Below are positions 46,600 to 60,083 of a stretch of 64,000 nucleotides of DNA, in pieces. The notes beneath the pieces are model-generated. The model saw nothing but the letters and a program-made list of their open reading frames with translations. It was not told the origin of the DNA and searched no databases. The stretch is from assembly GCA_001606155.1 (NCBI GenBank), contig LODT01000013.1:620001-684000 (forward strand), in the 5' to 3' direction. A program made the translations under genes and the position numbers. The first letter of the stretch is position 1, and the number at the start of each line of letters is the position of its first letter. The stretch is from Tieghemostelium lacteum. Its lineage: Eukaryota; Evosea; Eumycetozoa; Dictyosteliales; Raperosteliaceae.

Positions 46600-47022
46600 T
46601 TATTTTTTTGTAATGGATCTGGTAATTGCAATTGCTAGACCTAAAACTACAGCACCAGCACCAATAACTATAGGTAAAATAGGAACAGAAGATTCTTTTT
46701 GTTGTGGTGGTTGAGTTGGTCTTTGTTGTGGTTGTTGAATATTATTGTTATTAGTAGTATTACTACTGCTATTTGGAGTTGGCTTATATACACCAATGAA
46801 TAATTCTTTTAATTGGTCCATAGCAACTTGAGAATGTCCTATATCCAAGAATTCGTTTGTTGCATCCTTTCCTGCGTTTTCTAAAAGTACATCAATTCCA
46901 CCTGGATGTGTGTCGGCATAACTAGTAACATCATAAACATTACCATTAATAATAATCCACAATGACTCCAATGTTGTATGTTTTTGAATTTCTTCTAAAG
47001 TGAATTCTTGTTGAGTTTCCAT
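46600..47022 (-). CDS. Cytochrome b5, tail-anchored
   Basis: 140 residues. The haem domain (~5-82) has the invariant 'HPGG' (His39) and the second axial ligand His63 in 'DIGHS'. A Pro/Gln/Asn-rich linker (~85-113) precedes a single membrane helix (~114-135, 'VPILPIVIGAGAVVLGLAIAI') and a short 'TRSITKK' tail, typical of an ER or outer-mitochondrial tail anchor. Cytochrome b5 passes electrons to desaturases, hydroxylases and P450s. It is divergently transcribed from the PI4-kinase gene. Confidence 0.92.
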   Translation of the reverse strand: METQQEFTLEEIQKHTTLESLWIIINGNVYDVTSYADTHPGGIDVLLENAGKDATNEFLDIGHSQVAMDQLKELFIGVYKPTPNSSSNTTNNNNIQQPQQRPTQPPQQKESSVPILPIVIGAGAVVLGLAIAITRSITKK

Positions 47023-47341
47023 TTTAATGCTGTGTTATTAAAAAATGACAGTCGAATGAAACTTTTTTTTTTTAAAAATAATTATATCAAACTAATCTTG
47101 TGTGGTCGACACAATATTTTTAATATATCCCTTACTGTGCTTAGTCCTTAAGTTATTCTCAAACCTTTCTTTTAAATTTCATTAAAAAACAATAAAAGTT
47201 TCAAGTTTTCACTGAGTTTGATTATTCATAGGATATCCAATTTATTTTTTTTTTACCCTTTTTTTTTTTCATTTTCATTAAATTTTGTGATTTGGAAGAT
47301 ATTACATTCTTGTTTAAAGAGTGGTATTCTTTCAATAAACA
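47023..47341. other. Divergent promoter region, cytochrome b5 / PI4-kinase
   Basis: A 319-bp AT-rich spacer with poly-T and poly-A runs on either side, as usual at dictyostelid transcription starts. No other element was recognised. Confidence 0.6.
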
Positions 47342-50300
47342 ATGAACAATTACCAAAATGAATTCAGAATACTGAATTCTACAGTACCTGAAATGTTTAG
47401 ATTCTCATCAAAAGTACAATTTGCAGAGACCATTAGTTTTATTGATCCAATAACATATGAGGATGTCGATATTCTAGTACAATCTTGTCTAGCATTACTC
47501 CCAATTTCACATAGATATCAAGGAATACAAATTAATGATGCTGAAATTAAAAAAGTCATTGATTTAAATCCAACATTATACTCTACAATGATTGTATGTA
47601 CATTCTAGAATCAACAGCGAATGTAGGTGAAACATCAATATTAACAATATGTGTATATATTACCAGTCTATTAGATCACAGGAATCAGTAATTGCATTAT
47701 CACATTTATATAAATGTTCTAATGGTGTTTTAGGTGATTTGGTACCTATTTTAACATCGATTCTAACCTATCTGACCTATATAACACCAACTACCATTTC
47801 TAGTCAGAATGATATACAGAACACACAGAATTTCACATATTATTTGTTGAATCAGTTGGCTATATTGTCACATGTCAGCAGCAGTAGTAGAGATCATATT
47901 ATACCGGTGTTTATAAAGTTTTTCACTCATATTAGTAGTGATATATCAAAGAGTGAATTCCTGCCTTTGATATACGGTACTCTTCAGGCACTTGGTGATA
48001 AGGAACTCTTCCAATTCCAACAAGATGAGTCTACAAAAGTGTTACAGAATATTGAATCTTTAATGAACAATATCAACAATATCAGCAGTACTCTACTATT
48101 GAATCAGTCATTGACAACTAATGGATTTAATGGTGGACTTCCTACTAGTTCATCATCGGTGAGTTTGTCAACTTATACCCAACACCTAAGTCAACCTACA
48201 CAGACAACTCCACAACAACACCAGATTATCAATAACAATAATATCGAGCCCAAGAAAGTACTTTTACAACTCCTCTTTCAAAGTCTTGAACAAATCACCT
48301 ATCTACCACAAGAATCCTTGGAGTCAGATATCTTCAAGAGAATCTATAACGATATATTCCCATTTACCTCTACAATCATAAACAATGAGATTTTCATCAA
48401 AATCATTGCAGTTATTACTAGATGTGGTATAATGGATGCTTCCATTGGTAAAGAGGTTTTGGACTATCTTTTGAGATTTATCTCTGAGACTATGAACCTC
48501 ACTGAAGCTGAAGCTCTGACTACTATGAATAAACCATTCTCAGAGGCACTCTATCAGATGATTCTAGAGTCTTTCATTGAAATGACTGACAAGTACCAAG
48601 AAAAAGCACAAAGAGTACTAGAGGTACTAAAAGACTTTTTATGTATATCTTTGATTGTTGTAAAGAATTCTGTAACTAAAAACAACCTTTTCCAAACCAT
48701 TTGCCAGATTCTAAAGAACCAATACCACAAGGAACGTGGAGTGGATTTGTGCAAGTCCATCATTGGATCGTTTATTAATATCCTTGCTACACAGTACCAG
48801 AACTACAAGTTACTGAATGATATCTCTAATGCAACTGTAGAACAACAACAACAAGTTCAACAACAATCACAATTACAACAACAAGTACAACAACAGGCTA
48901 AAAGATCACCTTCAATACTCGTTAGTAACAGCACCAGTTCATCAAGTTTACTCATTCAGTACCAGTACAGAAACGAGACATTGAGTAATGTAATTATCAT
49001 TCTAGGTAAAATTACATGTGCACTCGATGAGACTACCATTACAGAGATGATTCAACCTGTATTTCTAAGTAACGTTACTTATCCACCTGGTAACATTGAG
49101 AATCTGATTATTGAACAGTTGACTGATATTGCACTACTAGAGCATCCAACACTCACAAAAGACATTACAACTTTGTTTACCAACTTTTTCAAAAAGATTT
49201 GTAATGATCCCAATCAGGCATTGATTACCAATATCATTCCAAATTGTTTGCAAAAACTTGCAAAATTCCTAACAAAAGACGACCTTCGTCAGGATCTACA
49301 AAGAAGAGTACTAAAACTCTTCCAACAGCTTGGTAAATTTGTAAAGAATTCCACTGATGTCACATCAAGTCCCACTCTAAAAGGTATGGGGTTCCTGTTA
49401 CCTACCATCTCCGAACTCATTTTGTTGTCCTACAAAAACTACAATACACAGAAGCGTGGTAGCTTTATCATTAGTAAATCATCTTCCATGTTGGATCTAA
49501 ATTCTACCACCACATCGACTAATTTAACCAACAGTGGAACTAATGTCGGCGGACAAACTAATGGTAATCCTCTGTCTGGAGACGACGTTTCTCTTAGTAA
49601 ACTCTACAGAACCGTATGGTTCTATTGTGTATTTTTTAAGTTTTCAGTACAGGGAACTTGGAGATCTGATTGGTACAGTTGTGTACAGATTCTTGCTAAT
49701 CATTTGTCACCTTTAATCAGTAACAAGGCACATTTACATTTGGAAATTGAAGTTGAATTAGAATTGATTATCAAACAGGGTTTTGATAAAGAATATTTCA
49801 ATCAATTGAAAACTACTTTAATGGATGCTCTACCTAACCAAACTGCATACATTAAGAATCTGACATTACCTCAGCTTGCATTTGCATACTCTGTCTATTC
49901 ATTGGAGACTATGAGATTCCAAGTCTCTGGAAGTTTCGTCACTGCATTTTCATATCTCTCCGACCAAGGTGTTGAGAATATCAATCTAATCAATTGTATC
50001 CAAGGTATCTCAGACAAGGTTTTCAATGACTTTTTAACACGTTATTCATCTAGTACCACTGGAAATCATGAACTTATATCCGATCAAGACCTGTCAAATT
50101 ACGCAAATTATCTGTTGATGAAATTCTGTTACCCATACGAACCAGTTAGAAAAGCAGCTGATGAATGTATTAGTACCTATGTTGCAAAGTTCCCTCAAGT
50201 CCTTTGGTCAAAGAGCTGTCTTTCCACACTTTTGGATTTGATTCAAGTTATTGGAAGAGGAGCTAAAGCCAAACCTATGGATTTAATCTCTATCCCTATG

Positions 50301-53300
50301 CCCAATGACAATAATGTAATTGTTGAGTTACCTGATGACAGTGGAAATAGAATTCGTTTGAGAAATGATGTTATTGCTCTGGGTAAAGTTTGGTTAAAGA
50401 GTGGTAGCGCATCTGCACCTTCTGAAGTCCAAGAACTGCTTCAAGAGTACATTCAAAAATTCACATTACTCGAAGGTCAGAATCACATTGGTCTATCACT
50501 AGCTGTTGAGATTGGAAGTACTGAAATTAGTAACAAAGCTGCCAGTAATGATGTACCACCTCCAACTTCAGGCAACTCATTAATCAATAACAATCAACAA
50601 CAACAAACTCCGTTATGTTGTAATAACAATGCTGGTAATTTCTTTGAATCTTTCCAACTTAAGGCAATGTATGCTGGTGAGGTTAGAGGTATGATCAATA
50701 CATTAAATACCGTAATGATGGATTCTGAAGATGGTGATGGAACCAATACCATTGATTTGGTATTCATTCGATTTGTAGAGGATTTTGAAAAGATTATATC
50801 CACACACACTAAAACTGGTCGTGTTGATATTGAAGCTTTCACATCGATAATGTTTAGATCTTGTGCCTACCTGATTAACCATTACAAAGGTCAATCTGTG
50901 AAATTAATTCACATGATTTGTAGTACACCTGCTTATATATTCACACCAGATTCCATGAAAATTGGTATCAGTTGTTGGAAATGGTTACTCTCTGAGAAAC
51001 CTGAACTTACTATATTCATAATGACAACTATTCACGATATCTGGTCATGGTCTGTCAATCAGAGAATTGGTTTGTTTACCAATACCGAAAGAGATCCTTC
51101 GCCACTTGCAATCAACAAGGAAGATTTTGTAACTAGTGACTCTGCATCCTCCGCTACTGGTTCTATTGATGAAGAGGAGGATATGGATGATCAGTTATCT
51201 AATAGCTCACTAAAGAGAGCTACTGTTCCAGGAGGTAAATCAGTAACTGCTGATAAGACATCTCATGTTCCACACAAGATTTGGATTAATTTCCTCGAAG
51301 AGAGATTCCAAGTTTCCAAGCACAACTCATTAGAGCAAATGGATATCTTAGCTAGTATGTTGCAAAAGGCAACTGCAGATCCAGACCATTTATCAGTATC
51401 ACCTAAATCACTTGGAACAAGATTCAAGTTACTTTTATTGTGCTTGAAATTCATTAGAGGTGACCATATTCGTGATATAACTTGTCAGAGATTACTAAGA
51501 GAACGTGTATACCTTTCTGCTTTGAGTTGGTTTAATTTACCACCAATTTGGTACGGATCCAATGAAGCTGGCAGTCTAACTGAATTGGTAAGTGACACCA
51601 AGTTACTTTTGGAATTTTGTAAAACTCTTCAAGAGGAACCTATTTTCCAACATTTGGATAAAAAGTACAGTACCATTAGAAATACTGATAGATATTCAGT
51701 GCAAATGGGTGCTGGTACTATTGGTACTGTTGGTGGACAAACTATTGTCGGCCAGACACAGACTACTATTGGAGGTTCAGGTACTTCCATTTCAAGTGTA
51801 GGTTCCACACCATCTTATGGTACCTTGAGAGGAGGTAAATTGACATCACAGAACAATGCCAGTTTAGACAATGGAATTACAACATCACCTATAATGTACC
51901 AAAACAATGGAATTAGAAACAGCCCCATCTCCATGTCAAACATTTCATTATTCTCTAATGACTCACCACAACCACAAGCTAAATTAATGGACCAAATGAT
52001 TGGAAGTGGTGTTGGTACTCTAAATAGTGCAATGACAACACAAGTTATTCAACAGTTACAATTGATTAATAATACTCAACCTCAAACTATTCAATCCGAG
52101 TCACAATTAGCAGAGCTACGTAAACAGAGAAACTTAATCATTTTATTGGTTGGTAATGAACTTGAACGTATGTCAGCATGGAATAATCCAATGGGTAATA
52201 ATACAATGCAATCTCAACTCTCTTATACCTATGAGAATCTACCAAAACCCATAAAGAATAAGTTTAAGGACTATCTCATTTGTGCATGGAAGATCAATCC
52301 ACGTATTGCCATTAACTTTAATACTAGATTCCCAAGAAGTACCGTAAAGAAGATTCTAGGACAGATGGTTGTAATTAACACTAGATCAGTTCTAGGAATT
52401 CCTGAGGCTTTACCATTGTTGGTAACTGAAGAGAACGTTAAAGCTAATATACCAGAACTCAAGTATCTGTTGTATTGGGAGAATGTTACACCACCAATGG
52501 CATTATCTCTACTTGGAAAACAGTATCAATCACATCCAATAGTGTCTCAGTATGCTTGTAGAGTGCTAAAGAGTTTCCCACCTGAGACTATCATGTTTTA
52601 TATTCCTCAGCTAGTACAAGCTCTACGTTATGATAAGTCAGGTCAAGTTGAGAACTATCTAGTTCAAGCTAGTAAGACATCAGAGTTACTTAGTAACCAG
52701 ATTATTTGGAATATACAGACCTATACTGAACCTGATCCCAATACACTCAAGATGATTGAAGATCCTGGTATTCAATTGGTAGCCAAGAGACTCAAAGAGA
52801 GAATCATCAATGAGATGCCTGAAGGTAACTACCAATCCTTTAAATCTGAATTTGATTTCTTTGAATCCTTCACTGCAATCTCTGGTAGACTTTTGCAACA
52901 AAAGGATGTTTCCAAGAGAAAAGGACAGTTGAAAGAGGAGCTTAAGTTACTTACTGTCAATTCAGGGTCACAGAAATCCTCAACCAGCCCATTATATCTT
53001 CCAACTAATCCAAAGAGTATTGTAGTAGGTTTGGAAATTGACAGTGCAACTACATTGCAATCAGCTGCCAAAGTACCAATTTTAGTTAACTTTAAAGTCA
53101 TTGAAAGAACCCTACCAACTCCACAGTCTAATGATATGCATCATTTGAGATCTCCACCTCCTTCCAACTCACCTCCTATTGCACTCAGTAACACATCTTC
53201 ACAATTTCCTCCACAGGTGAATATCTCAAATACCAATAGTACTATCAACAACGCAGTCAACGGTAATAATCAAATGAAATTGTCACCTAAACTCTCTTCA

Positions 53301-54233
53301 TCCCACTTACCAAGTACCGTATCACTATTGAGAGAGTCCTCCAAATCCATTCAACAGAGAAAGACTAAACGTAACCAGAACCCTGTTAATGACAGCCAAC
53401 ACTCTCAAGTACCTCAACAAATTCAGAATCCAGTACAAATTCAAGGATGTATATTTAAATCTGGTGATGATATCAGACAGGATATGTTAGCTCTACAGAT
53501 TATAGATGTATTTAAGAGAATATTTAAATCTGCTGGTTTGGATCTCTATTTGTTCCCATACAAGGTCATTGCAACTAAACCAGGTTGCGGTATGATTGAG
53601 TTGGTGCCAAATACCATGTCTCGTGATCAAATTGGTAAGAAATCCAATGGTACACTCTACGATTACTTTATTAGTAAATACGGTAACAAGAACTCTGTAG
53701 GCTTCCAAAATGCCAGAAGAAACTTTATTAAATCCGTAGCAGCCTATTCAGTAGTTTCCTATATCTTACAAATCAAAGATCGTCACAATGCCAATATTCT
53801 AGTGGATGCCGAAGGTCATTTAGTTCACATTGATTTTGGATTTATTTTTGATATCAGTCCAGGTGGTGAATTACTCACTTTTGAGGCATCTCCATTCAAA
53901 ATGAACCAAGAGATGATTGATATCATGGGTGGTAACTCAAGTTCCGAACAATTTATTTGGTTTATGGAACAATCAGTCAAGGCATTCTTAGCTGCTAGAC
54001 AACATATGGATTCTATTATCACTCTAGTTGAGATGATGTTGGATACTCATCTACCATGTTTCCGTGAACAAACTATTGCCAATCTCCGTAGCAGATTCGA
54101 ACCAGGAAAACCTGAAACAACAGCTGCCAAATCAATGTCAAAGATTGTCTTGAATTCATTCTCTGCATTCTCAACTGCCACTACCTATATTTATGATGTT
54201 TTCCAATACTACGATAACGGAATTGAAATGTAA
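47342..54233 (+). CDS. pi4k: Phosphatidylinositol 4-kinase type III alpha (two exons)
   Basis: Exon 1 is 47342-47593, exon 2 is 47667-54233 (intron GTATGT to TTACCAG, phase 0), giving 2272 residues, close to animal PI4KA (about 2100). The long alpha-solenoid N-terminus contains Q-rich and Ser/Thr inserts. A PIK helical domain lies around 1500-1750 and the kinase domain at the C-terminus: 'SGDDIRQDMLALQIIDVFKR' (~2016), the catalytic loop 'DRHNANIL' (~2121), and 'HIDFGFIFDISPGG' (~2139). All catalytic residues look present. The absence of PI3K-type Ras-binding or C2 domains, plus the length, favours PI4K III alpha, which makes PI4P at the plasma membrane. Confidence 0.93.
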
Positions 54234-54350
54234 TACATCTTATTCTACTCCTCTTTTTTTCTCTTTCCTTCAAACTCCTTTTCAAATAAAATATACTTTA
54301 TAACATACACTATAATTCACTATATGTTTTGTTTTTTTATGTAAAAAGGT

Positions 54351-54988
54351 TTATTTTAACAAACCCTTCATTGACATTGAATTAAAAATGTAACTTTTCA
54401 ATTTAGAGTCATCACATTGTGCAATGTCTTTGTATTCTTTTAAACTATAATTTTCAATTGCAGTATCTCTACTAAAATAACTAGTATTCTCAATAGTTTT
54501 ACTCTGTTCATTGTACTGTTCTTCAACTTGATCACCTTTAACTAATGACTTTATATCATTTAATTTCTCTGAAGTTGAATTAAAAATTGCTATATAAAAT
54601 TGTTTATCATCTGCTTGTAATCCAAATTTCTTTATAGAATCTTTCATCTATAAATATCAATTGTAGATTAGAAATCCTAAACACATCATCTAAGATATGA
54701 AAACTCATGATAATATATAAAACATACATTTGTAGTAGGTGATAGTAGATATATTAATTCTGAATGTACATTGTGTGTAGATAATTTTGAAGAGTGCTGA
54801 ATTGACAACACTTTAGTTGCAGCAAATAGTAATTGTCTGTGATCAAATATAGCTTTACAATTGATAATAGAGTATTCTAATTCACCCTTTAAGAGTTTAC
54901 TCATAATTTCATCGGTATTGCTAACATTTTGATATAAAATTATTGTCAATGAATTTCCTGGGTATAATGGTATATCATAGCTTTTCAT
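54351..54988 (-). CDS. KEOPS/EKC complex subunit Cgi121 (TPRKB), two exons
   Basis: Exon 1 is 54988-54728, exon 2 is 54647-54351 (intron GTATGT to TATAG, phase 0), giving 185 residues, near the family's 175-181. The key block crosses the junction: 'IINCKAIFDHRQLLFAATKVL' then 'NVHSELIYLLSPTTN' and 'MKDSIKKFGLQADD', matching TPRKB ('QVAVNKALL', '[23 protein letters not shown]'). Cgi121 binds Bud32 and the tRNA CCA end and helps KEOPS make t6A at position 37 of ANN-decoding tRNAs. It converges on the PI4-kinase gene with ~117 bp between stops. Confidence 0.87.
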
Positions 54989-55291
54989 TTTTTAGGAAAC
55001 TCAAATCAAAACTTTTAAAAAAAACTAAATGAAGTTAAATTTAAATATTCATTTTTTCATATATATGGAATTTCTTTGTTAAACAATAAGGACTATAAAA
55101 TAAGGAAAATTGTAAATTTAACAATAATATTATTATAATTATAATTACCTCATTTTTGAAAATACACCACAAACACACAATTGAATTTTTTTAGAAAAAG
55201 TAATAATTAAAAAAGATATATGTGTTCACATCTGCGTTGAAAACAATAATGAGGATATAATTTTTATTTCTTAATATTTGTTTAATTTAAC
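54989..55291. other. Divergent promoter region with a CA-rich element
   Basis: Between the Cgi121 and translocator-like genes. ACACCACAAACACACAA near 55164-55180 resembles the CA-rich elements bound by GBF. Otherwise AT-rich. Confidence 0.4.
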
Positions 55292-56790
55292 ATGGAACCT
55301 ATAGATTTTTTTGAAGAATCTGAAATAGATTTATCCATACAACATAAAAAAAATGATGAAATACAAATTGAAGTAAATGAAACTCCAAATTTGATTTTAA
55401 ATTCCAAAGATGAAATGAAACAATATACAACACTATTGTTATCCTCTAGTGGTACCATAAACATCAATGACTATGGAATGGAAGATAAATTTGAAATATC
55501 AACAACTAACAGTTATCTTCCCATTACAGCATCATCGAAACCCATTGTCAATAGATTAGTAAATTTTAAAAAATATTCATTAATATTGAAATGGATAGTG
55601 TTAAATATAGTCATTGTTATTGTTAATCTCTATATGGAGATTTACTATAAATTTAAATTCTCTATCACCAATACCATTGTACAATTATTCGTCTCATTTG
55701 CATTAAGTGTCATAATGAAAATCAATAGAAGAAATAATCTAATCTACGAAGAATCCATTCACCTTATCAAAATTATTAAAATTATATTTCCATTCTCCAT
55801 ACTCTATACCATCAATGTAGTTTTAAATTCCATTGCATCATTTAGAATAAATGAAATTTCTAAAGTAAGTTCTGATACTCTATAAAATATAAGATAATAT
55901 TAACAATAGATCAATTATATCATTAGTCTGTAGTACCTATATCATGTTTATATTTGTATTCGTTAGTTAACAAAAAGAAATTTGACTATAAAATCTATGG
56001 AGCTAGTTTTTTGTTGGTTTTGGGAAGTGTAATGTTTATAGTTGATAGATTCCCTTATAATGGTTTTAATGATTTGGTATTATCGATTGGTATCGTTGCA
56101 ATCATTTCCATTTCATCTATATACACACACAAAATATTTTCTAATGACAGTTACTTTAATAACTTGGATCCAAATCATTTAATTTATTATTTTGCACCAT
56201 GTTCTATAATGCTGTTGTTACCAGTTTTCCTATTATTTGAATATACAGAACTAATGCTGTTTATTCAAAATCATTATATAAACTCTCTAAATCTAGCCAC
56301 CACAGTAACAACCTACACCAACTACAATAGTCTATTGAATCTATTTTCAATTTTAATTTTAAACTCCTTCATATCATTCTTTGCATGTATGTATTATCAA
56401 ATTTACCACTATCCAAATTGAAGTTTAACTAACACCACACCCACTTTCTTTTTTATTATAAATTCTATTAAAAAAAAAAAACCATACTTTTGGTATACAC
56501 ACAATCACAAAACCCCATATTTAAAAATTAAATTAAATGTTACCAAATTTGAAGATTATTATAACTTTAAAGCCAATCAACAATATAATCTATTAGTTAT
56601 GAATGTCGGTAGAAACAGTAAATCAATATTGATTAGAATATTTGGTAAAACATTTTTTGATCAGCATGGAATCACAGGTACTGTTGGTGGTGGTGATGTT
56701 TATGCTTCATCATCATTTACAATAACTAATTTACTGTATATACTGATTACTATTGTAGGGGGTGTGATTTCAATTAAATCCTTTAAATAG
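55292..56790 (+). CDS. Triose-phosphate translocator-like membrane carrier (three exons)
   Basis: Exons 55292-55864, 55927-56386 and 56597-56790 join in frame to 408 residues. The acceptor at 55926 (CATTAG) was chosen over one seven bases on because only it keeps phase. After a ~95-residue hydrophilic acidic N-terminus come about ten hydrophobic segments. Parts match the TPT/nucleotide-sugar transporter pattern: 'FPFSILYTINVVLNSIASFRI', 'YKIYGASFLLVLGSVMF', and 'AFMNVGRNSKSILIRIF' like the family's 'T-x-N-V-A-G-N-x-K' segment. The second intron is long (210 nt) and contains CA-rich sequence, so a shorter isoform ending at 56421 is possible. Substrate unknown; probably a Golgi/ER sugar or phosphate-sugar carrier. 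Confidence 0.62.
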
Positions 56791-56880
56791 AGCTCTATAT
56801 TCAAATAAAATATAATATTATAATAATATATTGAAAAAACACACAAAAAAATGAAAATTCAGAGGTGCTATTTTATTTGA

Positions 56881-57063
56881 TTATAAAAAACCGATCTCAG
56901 ATCTGTTAAATTTTCTAAGATATTTGGGTAGGCCACTATTTTCAAACAATTTTTGGGTTTTTAATTTTTTTTTTTTCATTATTTCATTTTTTATAAAAAT
57001 CTTTCTTTGTATATTAATTAATTGTAAATAAGTAAGTGAAACATCTCCATTCACTCCAAACAT
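56881..57063 (-). CDS. Possible small protein (60 residues), low confidence
   Basis: An ATG-started ORF in the 329-bp gap before alpha-actinin, ending in A/T-rich Lys codons ('MKKKKLKTQK') but beginning with a more balanced 'MFGVNGDVSLTYLQLIN'. The C-terminus 'SGLPKYLRKFNRSEIGFL' is also non-repetitive. It would be divergent from alpha-actinin with only 56 bp between start codons. No family recognised. Confidence 0.25.
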   Translation of the reverse strand: MFGVNGDVSLTYLQLINIQRKIFIKNEIMKKKKLKTQKLFENSGLPKYLRKFNRSEIGFL

Positions 57064-57119
57064 CTTTTTAAAACTCAATATATTTATTATTTATTAATCA
57101 ATCATAGTTCATTTCAAAA

Positions 57120-59793
57120 ATGTCAGAAACTCCAAGTGGAAGTGAAAATAAACTTGTTTTAGATAAAGTAAGTTTTAAATTAAATCTGCCATCTGGAAAC
57201 TTTGTTATTGTATTGGAATTTTATAAAATATTAACCATCTAAATAATGATCATTTCTATAGAAATGGGAATTAACCCAACGTAAAACATTTACTGCATGG
57301 TGTAATTCACATTTGAGAAAAGTTGGTACCTCAATTGAAAGCATTGAAAGTGATTTTGCAGATGGTATCAAATTATCTCAATTGCTAGAGATTATCTCCA
57401 ACGATCCAGTATTTAAGATTAACAAGACACCAAAATTGAGAATTCATAATATTCAAAATATTGGTCTCTGTTTGAAACATATTGAAAGCCACAATGTCAA
57501 ATTGATTGGTATTGGTGCTGAAGAGTTGGTAGATAAGAATGTAAAGATGACATTGGGTATGATCTGGACAATCATTTTGAGATTTGCCATTCAAGATATT
57601 TCCATTGAAGAGCTCTCTGCTAAAGAGGCCTTGTTATTGTGGTGTCAAAGAAAGACTGAAGGATTCGAACGTGTTAAAGTTCAAAACTTCCACACTTCCT
57701 TCCAAGATGGTCTTGCATTTTGTGCTTTGATTGCCAAACACAGACCAGATCTCATCAACTATGACAGTTTGAACAAGGACGATAAAGCTGGTAACTTACA
57801 ATTGGCCTTTGACATTGCTGAAAAGGAACTTGATATTCCAAAGATGCTTGATGTCTCTGATATGCTCGATGTACCAAAACCAGATGAACGTTCTGTTATG
57901 ACCTACGTTGCTCAATACTACCATCACTTCTCTGCCTCCAGAAAGGCTGAAAACGCTGGTAAACAAATTAGCAAGATTCTCGATACCTACATGTCCATTG
58001 AACAAATGAAATCTGATTACATCAAGAGAGCAACTGAATTACTCCAATGGATCAACAGTAACATTCAATCATTGGACAGTCGTGATTTTGGTGAATCTAT
58101 TGACTCTGTTCAATCACAAATCAATTCTCTTCGTGACTTCAAATCCGTTGAAAAACCACCAAGAGGTCAAGAAGTTTTGGAACTCGAAGCCATTTACAAC
58201 TCTTTGCAAACTAAATTGCGTCTCAACAAGAGAGAACCATTTGTAGCCCCAGAAGGTCTCTCACCAGTTGACATTGATGCTCGTTGGTCAGTCTTGGAGA
58301 AATCCGAACAAGAACGTTCTGAAGCTCTCCGTAAGGAACTCAAGAGACAAAAGGCCATCGCCTACCTCTTACAAAGATTCAACAGAATTCTCAAGAAACT
58401 CGAAAACTGGGTTGCCTCCAAAAACTCATATTTGTCCAGCACTGACTTTGGTGATTCCATCACTGCCGTTCAAGCTAAACTCAACAATCTTGAAGCCTTT
58501 GAAGGTGAATACGAATCATTGGGTGGACAATCCAATAACGATTTGACCTCCATTGTCAACCAACTTGTTGAACTCCAATACAATGGTGTTGATACCCTCA
58601 ACCAAAGAAAAGACTCATTCTTTGCCGGTCAATGGCAAGATGTCAAGGGCTCTTCTGATAACCTCAAGAATGCTCTCAAACAAGAGTTGGCTAAACTCCA
58701 AAAGATTGAAGATATGCTCATCAACTTTGCCAAGAGAGCTGCTCAATTGAACATTTGGATTGAGGCTGCTGATGACAATGTCTCTGACCCAATCAATGCT
58801 GACAGTGTTGAAGTTGTCAATGAGATTCAAGCTAAATTCGATAAATTCCTAGAAGAACAAGCTCAACAATTCCAAGAATTGGAAACCCTCTCACAATTGA
58901 CTGTTGAATTACGTGAATTGGGTCGTTCTGAAAACTCATATTCCGTCATTTCCTATGACGATTTGTCAGCTCGTTGGAACACTCTTTTGTCAGCCATTGA
59001 AGAACGTAAAGCTGCCATTGCCAATGAACTCTCTGTACAAACTGCCAATGACTCACTTTGTGTTGAATTTGCTGAGAAAGCCAATAAGATCAATGAATAC
59101 ACCAAAGAACAATCCAACACTGTTTCAAACCAAAACTCTTCAGATCCAGAAGAACAACTTAAATCCATTCGTACTGTTTTGACATCTGTCACTGAAAACA
59201 AAGCACTCCTCGACGATTTGGTTGTTGTCAATGGTAAATTAGAAGATGCTCAAGTCACTGAAAACAGACATACTCAATTGACTTTGGACTCCATCAAATT
59301 GAAATGGGAGAAACTTTCAACTCTTGCCAAGAAATCTGAACAAGTCATTCAAGGTGAAATCCTCGCTAAACAACACACTGGTGTCACTGCTGAGGAATTG
59401 GCTGAATTCAAAGCCTGTTACCAACACTTTGATAAAGATAACGATAACACCCTCAATCGTTTGGAGTTATCTTCATGTTTGAAATCTTTGGGTGAAGATC
59501 TCACTGATGACCAATTCAACAAAGTTTTGGCTCAAATTGATCACGATGGTAATGGTTTGATTTCATTTGAAGAGTTTGTTGAATATATGGTCTCCTCCAG
59601 AAAGAACTCTGATTCTGCTGCTGCCACCTTACAAAACTTCAAAGTCATGGCCGATGACAAAGACACCATCACTGAAGCTCAAATCCGTCAATCCATTTCT
59701 GATTCTAAACAAGTTGAATATTTATTGGCCAATATGCCAAAAGTTGGTGATGCTTATGATTATGCTACTTTTGTAAACACTCTATACCAATAG
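57120..59793 (+). CDS. abpA: Alpha-actinin, F-actin cross-linker (two exons)
   Basis: Exon 1 is 57120-57167 (16 residues), exon 2 is 57262-59793 (intron GTAAGT to CTATAG, phase 0), giving 859 residues, essentially the length of D. discoideum alpha-actinin. Two calponin-homology domains occupy ~17-235 ('KTFTAWCNSHLR', 'DISIEELSAKEALLLWCQRKT'), then spectrin-type repeats to ~720, then two EF-hands with canonical loops 'DKDNDNTLNRLE' (~740) and 'DHDGNGLISFEE' (~776). Acidic residues are intact in both, so Ca2+ regulation of actin binding is expected. Codon use is strongly biased to C-ending codons compared with neighbours, as for highly expressed dictyostelid genes. Orthology is clear from long matching stretches in the CH region. 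Confidence 0.97.
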
Positions 59794-59960
59794 ACTAATC
59801 AATCATAACCAAAAAAAAAACACAAATAAATTAAATTTTTGAATTGAAACCCTGTAAAATTAAATCATTCCCATTAAACAACTGATTCTATATCTTTATG
59901 TTCAATTGAGCTCTCATTTTCAACAATCAAATAGAGTTTTTTTTTTTTAACATTATTTAT

Positions 59961-59974
59961 CACCCACAACACCC
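59961..59974. promoter_or_regulatory. CA-rich element (possible GBF site) upstream of GT13 gene
   Basis: CACCCACAACACCC, 110 bp upstream of the GT13 start, resembles CA-rich elements (the complement of G-boxes) of developmentally regulated Dictyostelium promoters. A short G run (GGGGG at 59991) follows. Confidence 0.35.
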
Positions 59975-60083
59975 TAACAAAGAAATGATTGGGGGTTTTA
60001 ATTTAAAAAACAATGATTGAATTTATATTTATATTTTATAATAGACAGAGTGGGTTTAATAGCAATTAAATACACAAATATAA

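Noticed and set aside
53493-53708. Minus-strand ORF inside the PI4-kinase catalytic region
   Set aside because: Lies antisense to conserved kinase motifs, has no independent features.
55927-55940. TCTGTAG acceptor for the translocator-like gene
   Set aside because: It breaks phase with exon 1; CATTAG at 55926 keeps it.
10534-57670. Scattered TTCGA-type sequences that might be tRNA T-loops
   Set aside because: All are inside coding exons and lack flanking stems or an A box; no tRNA cloverleaf was found.
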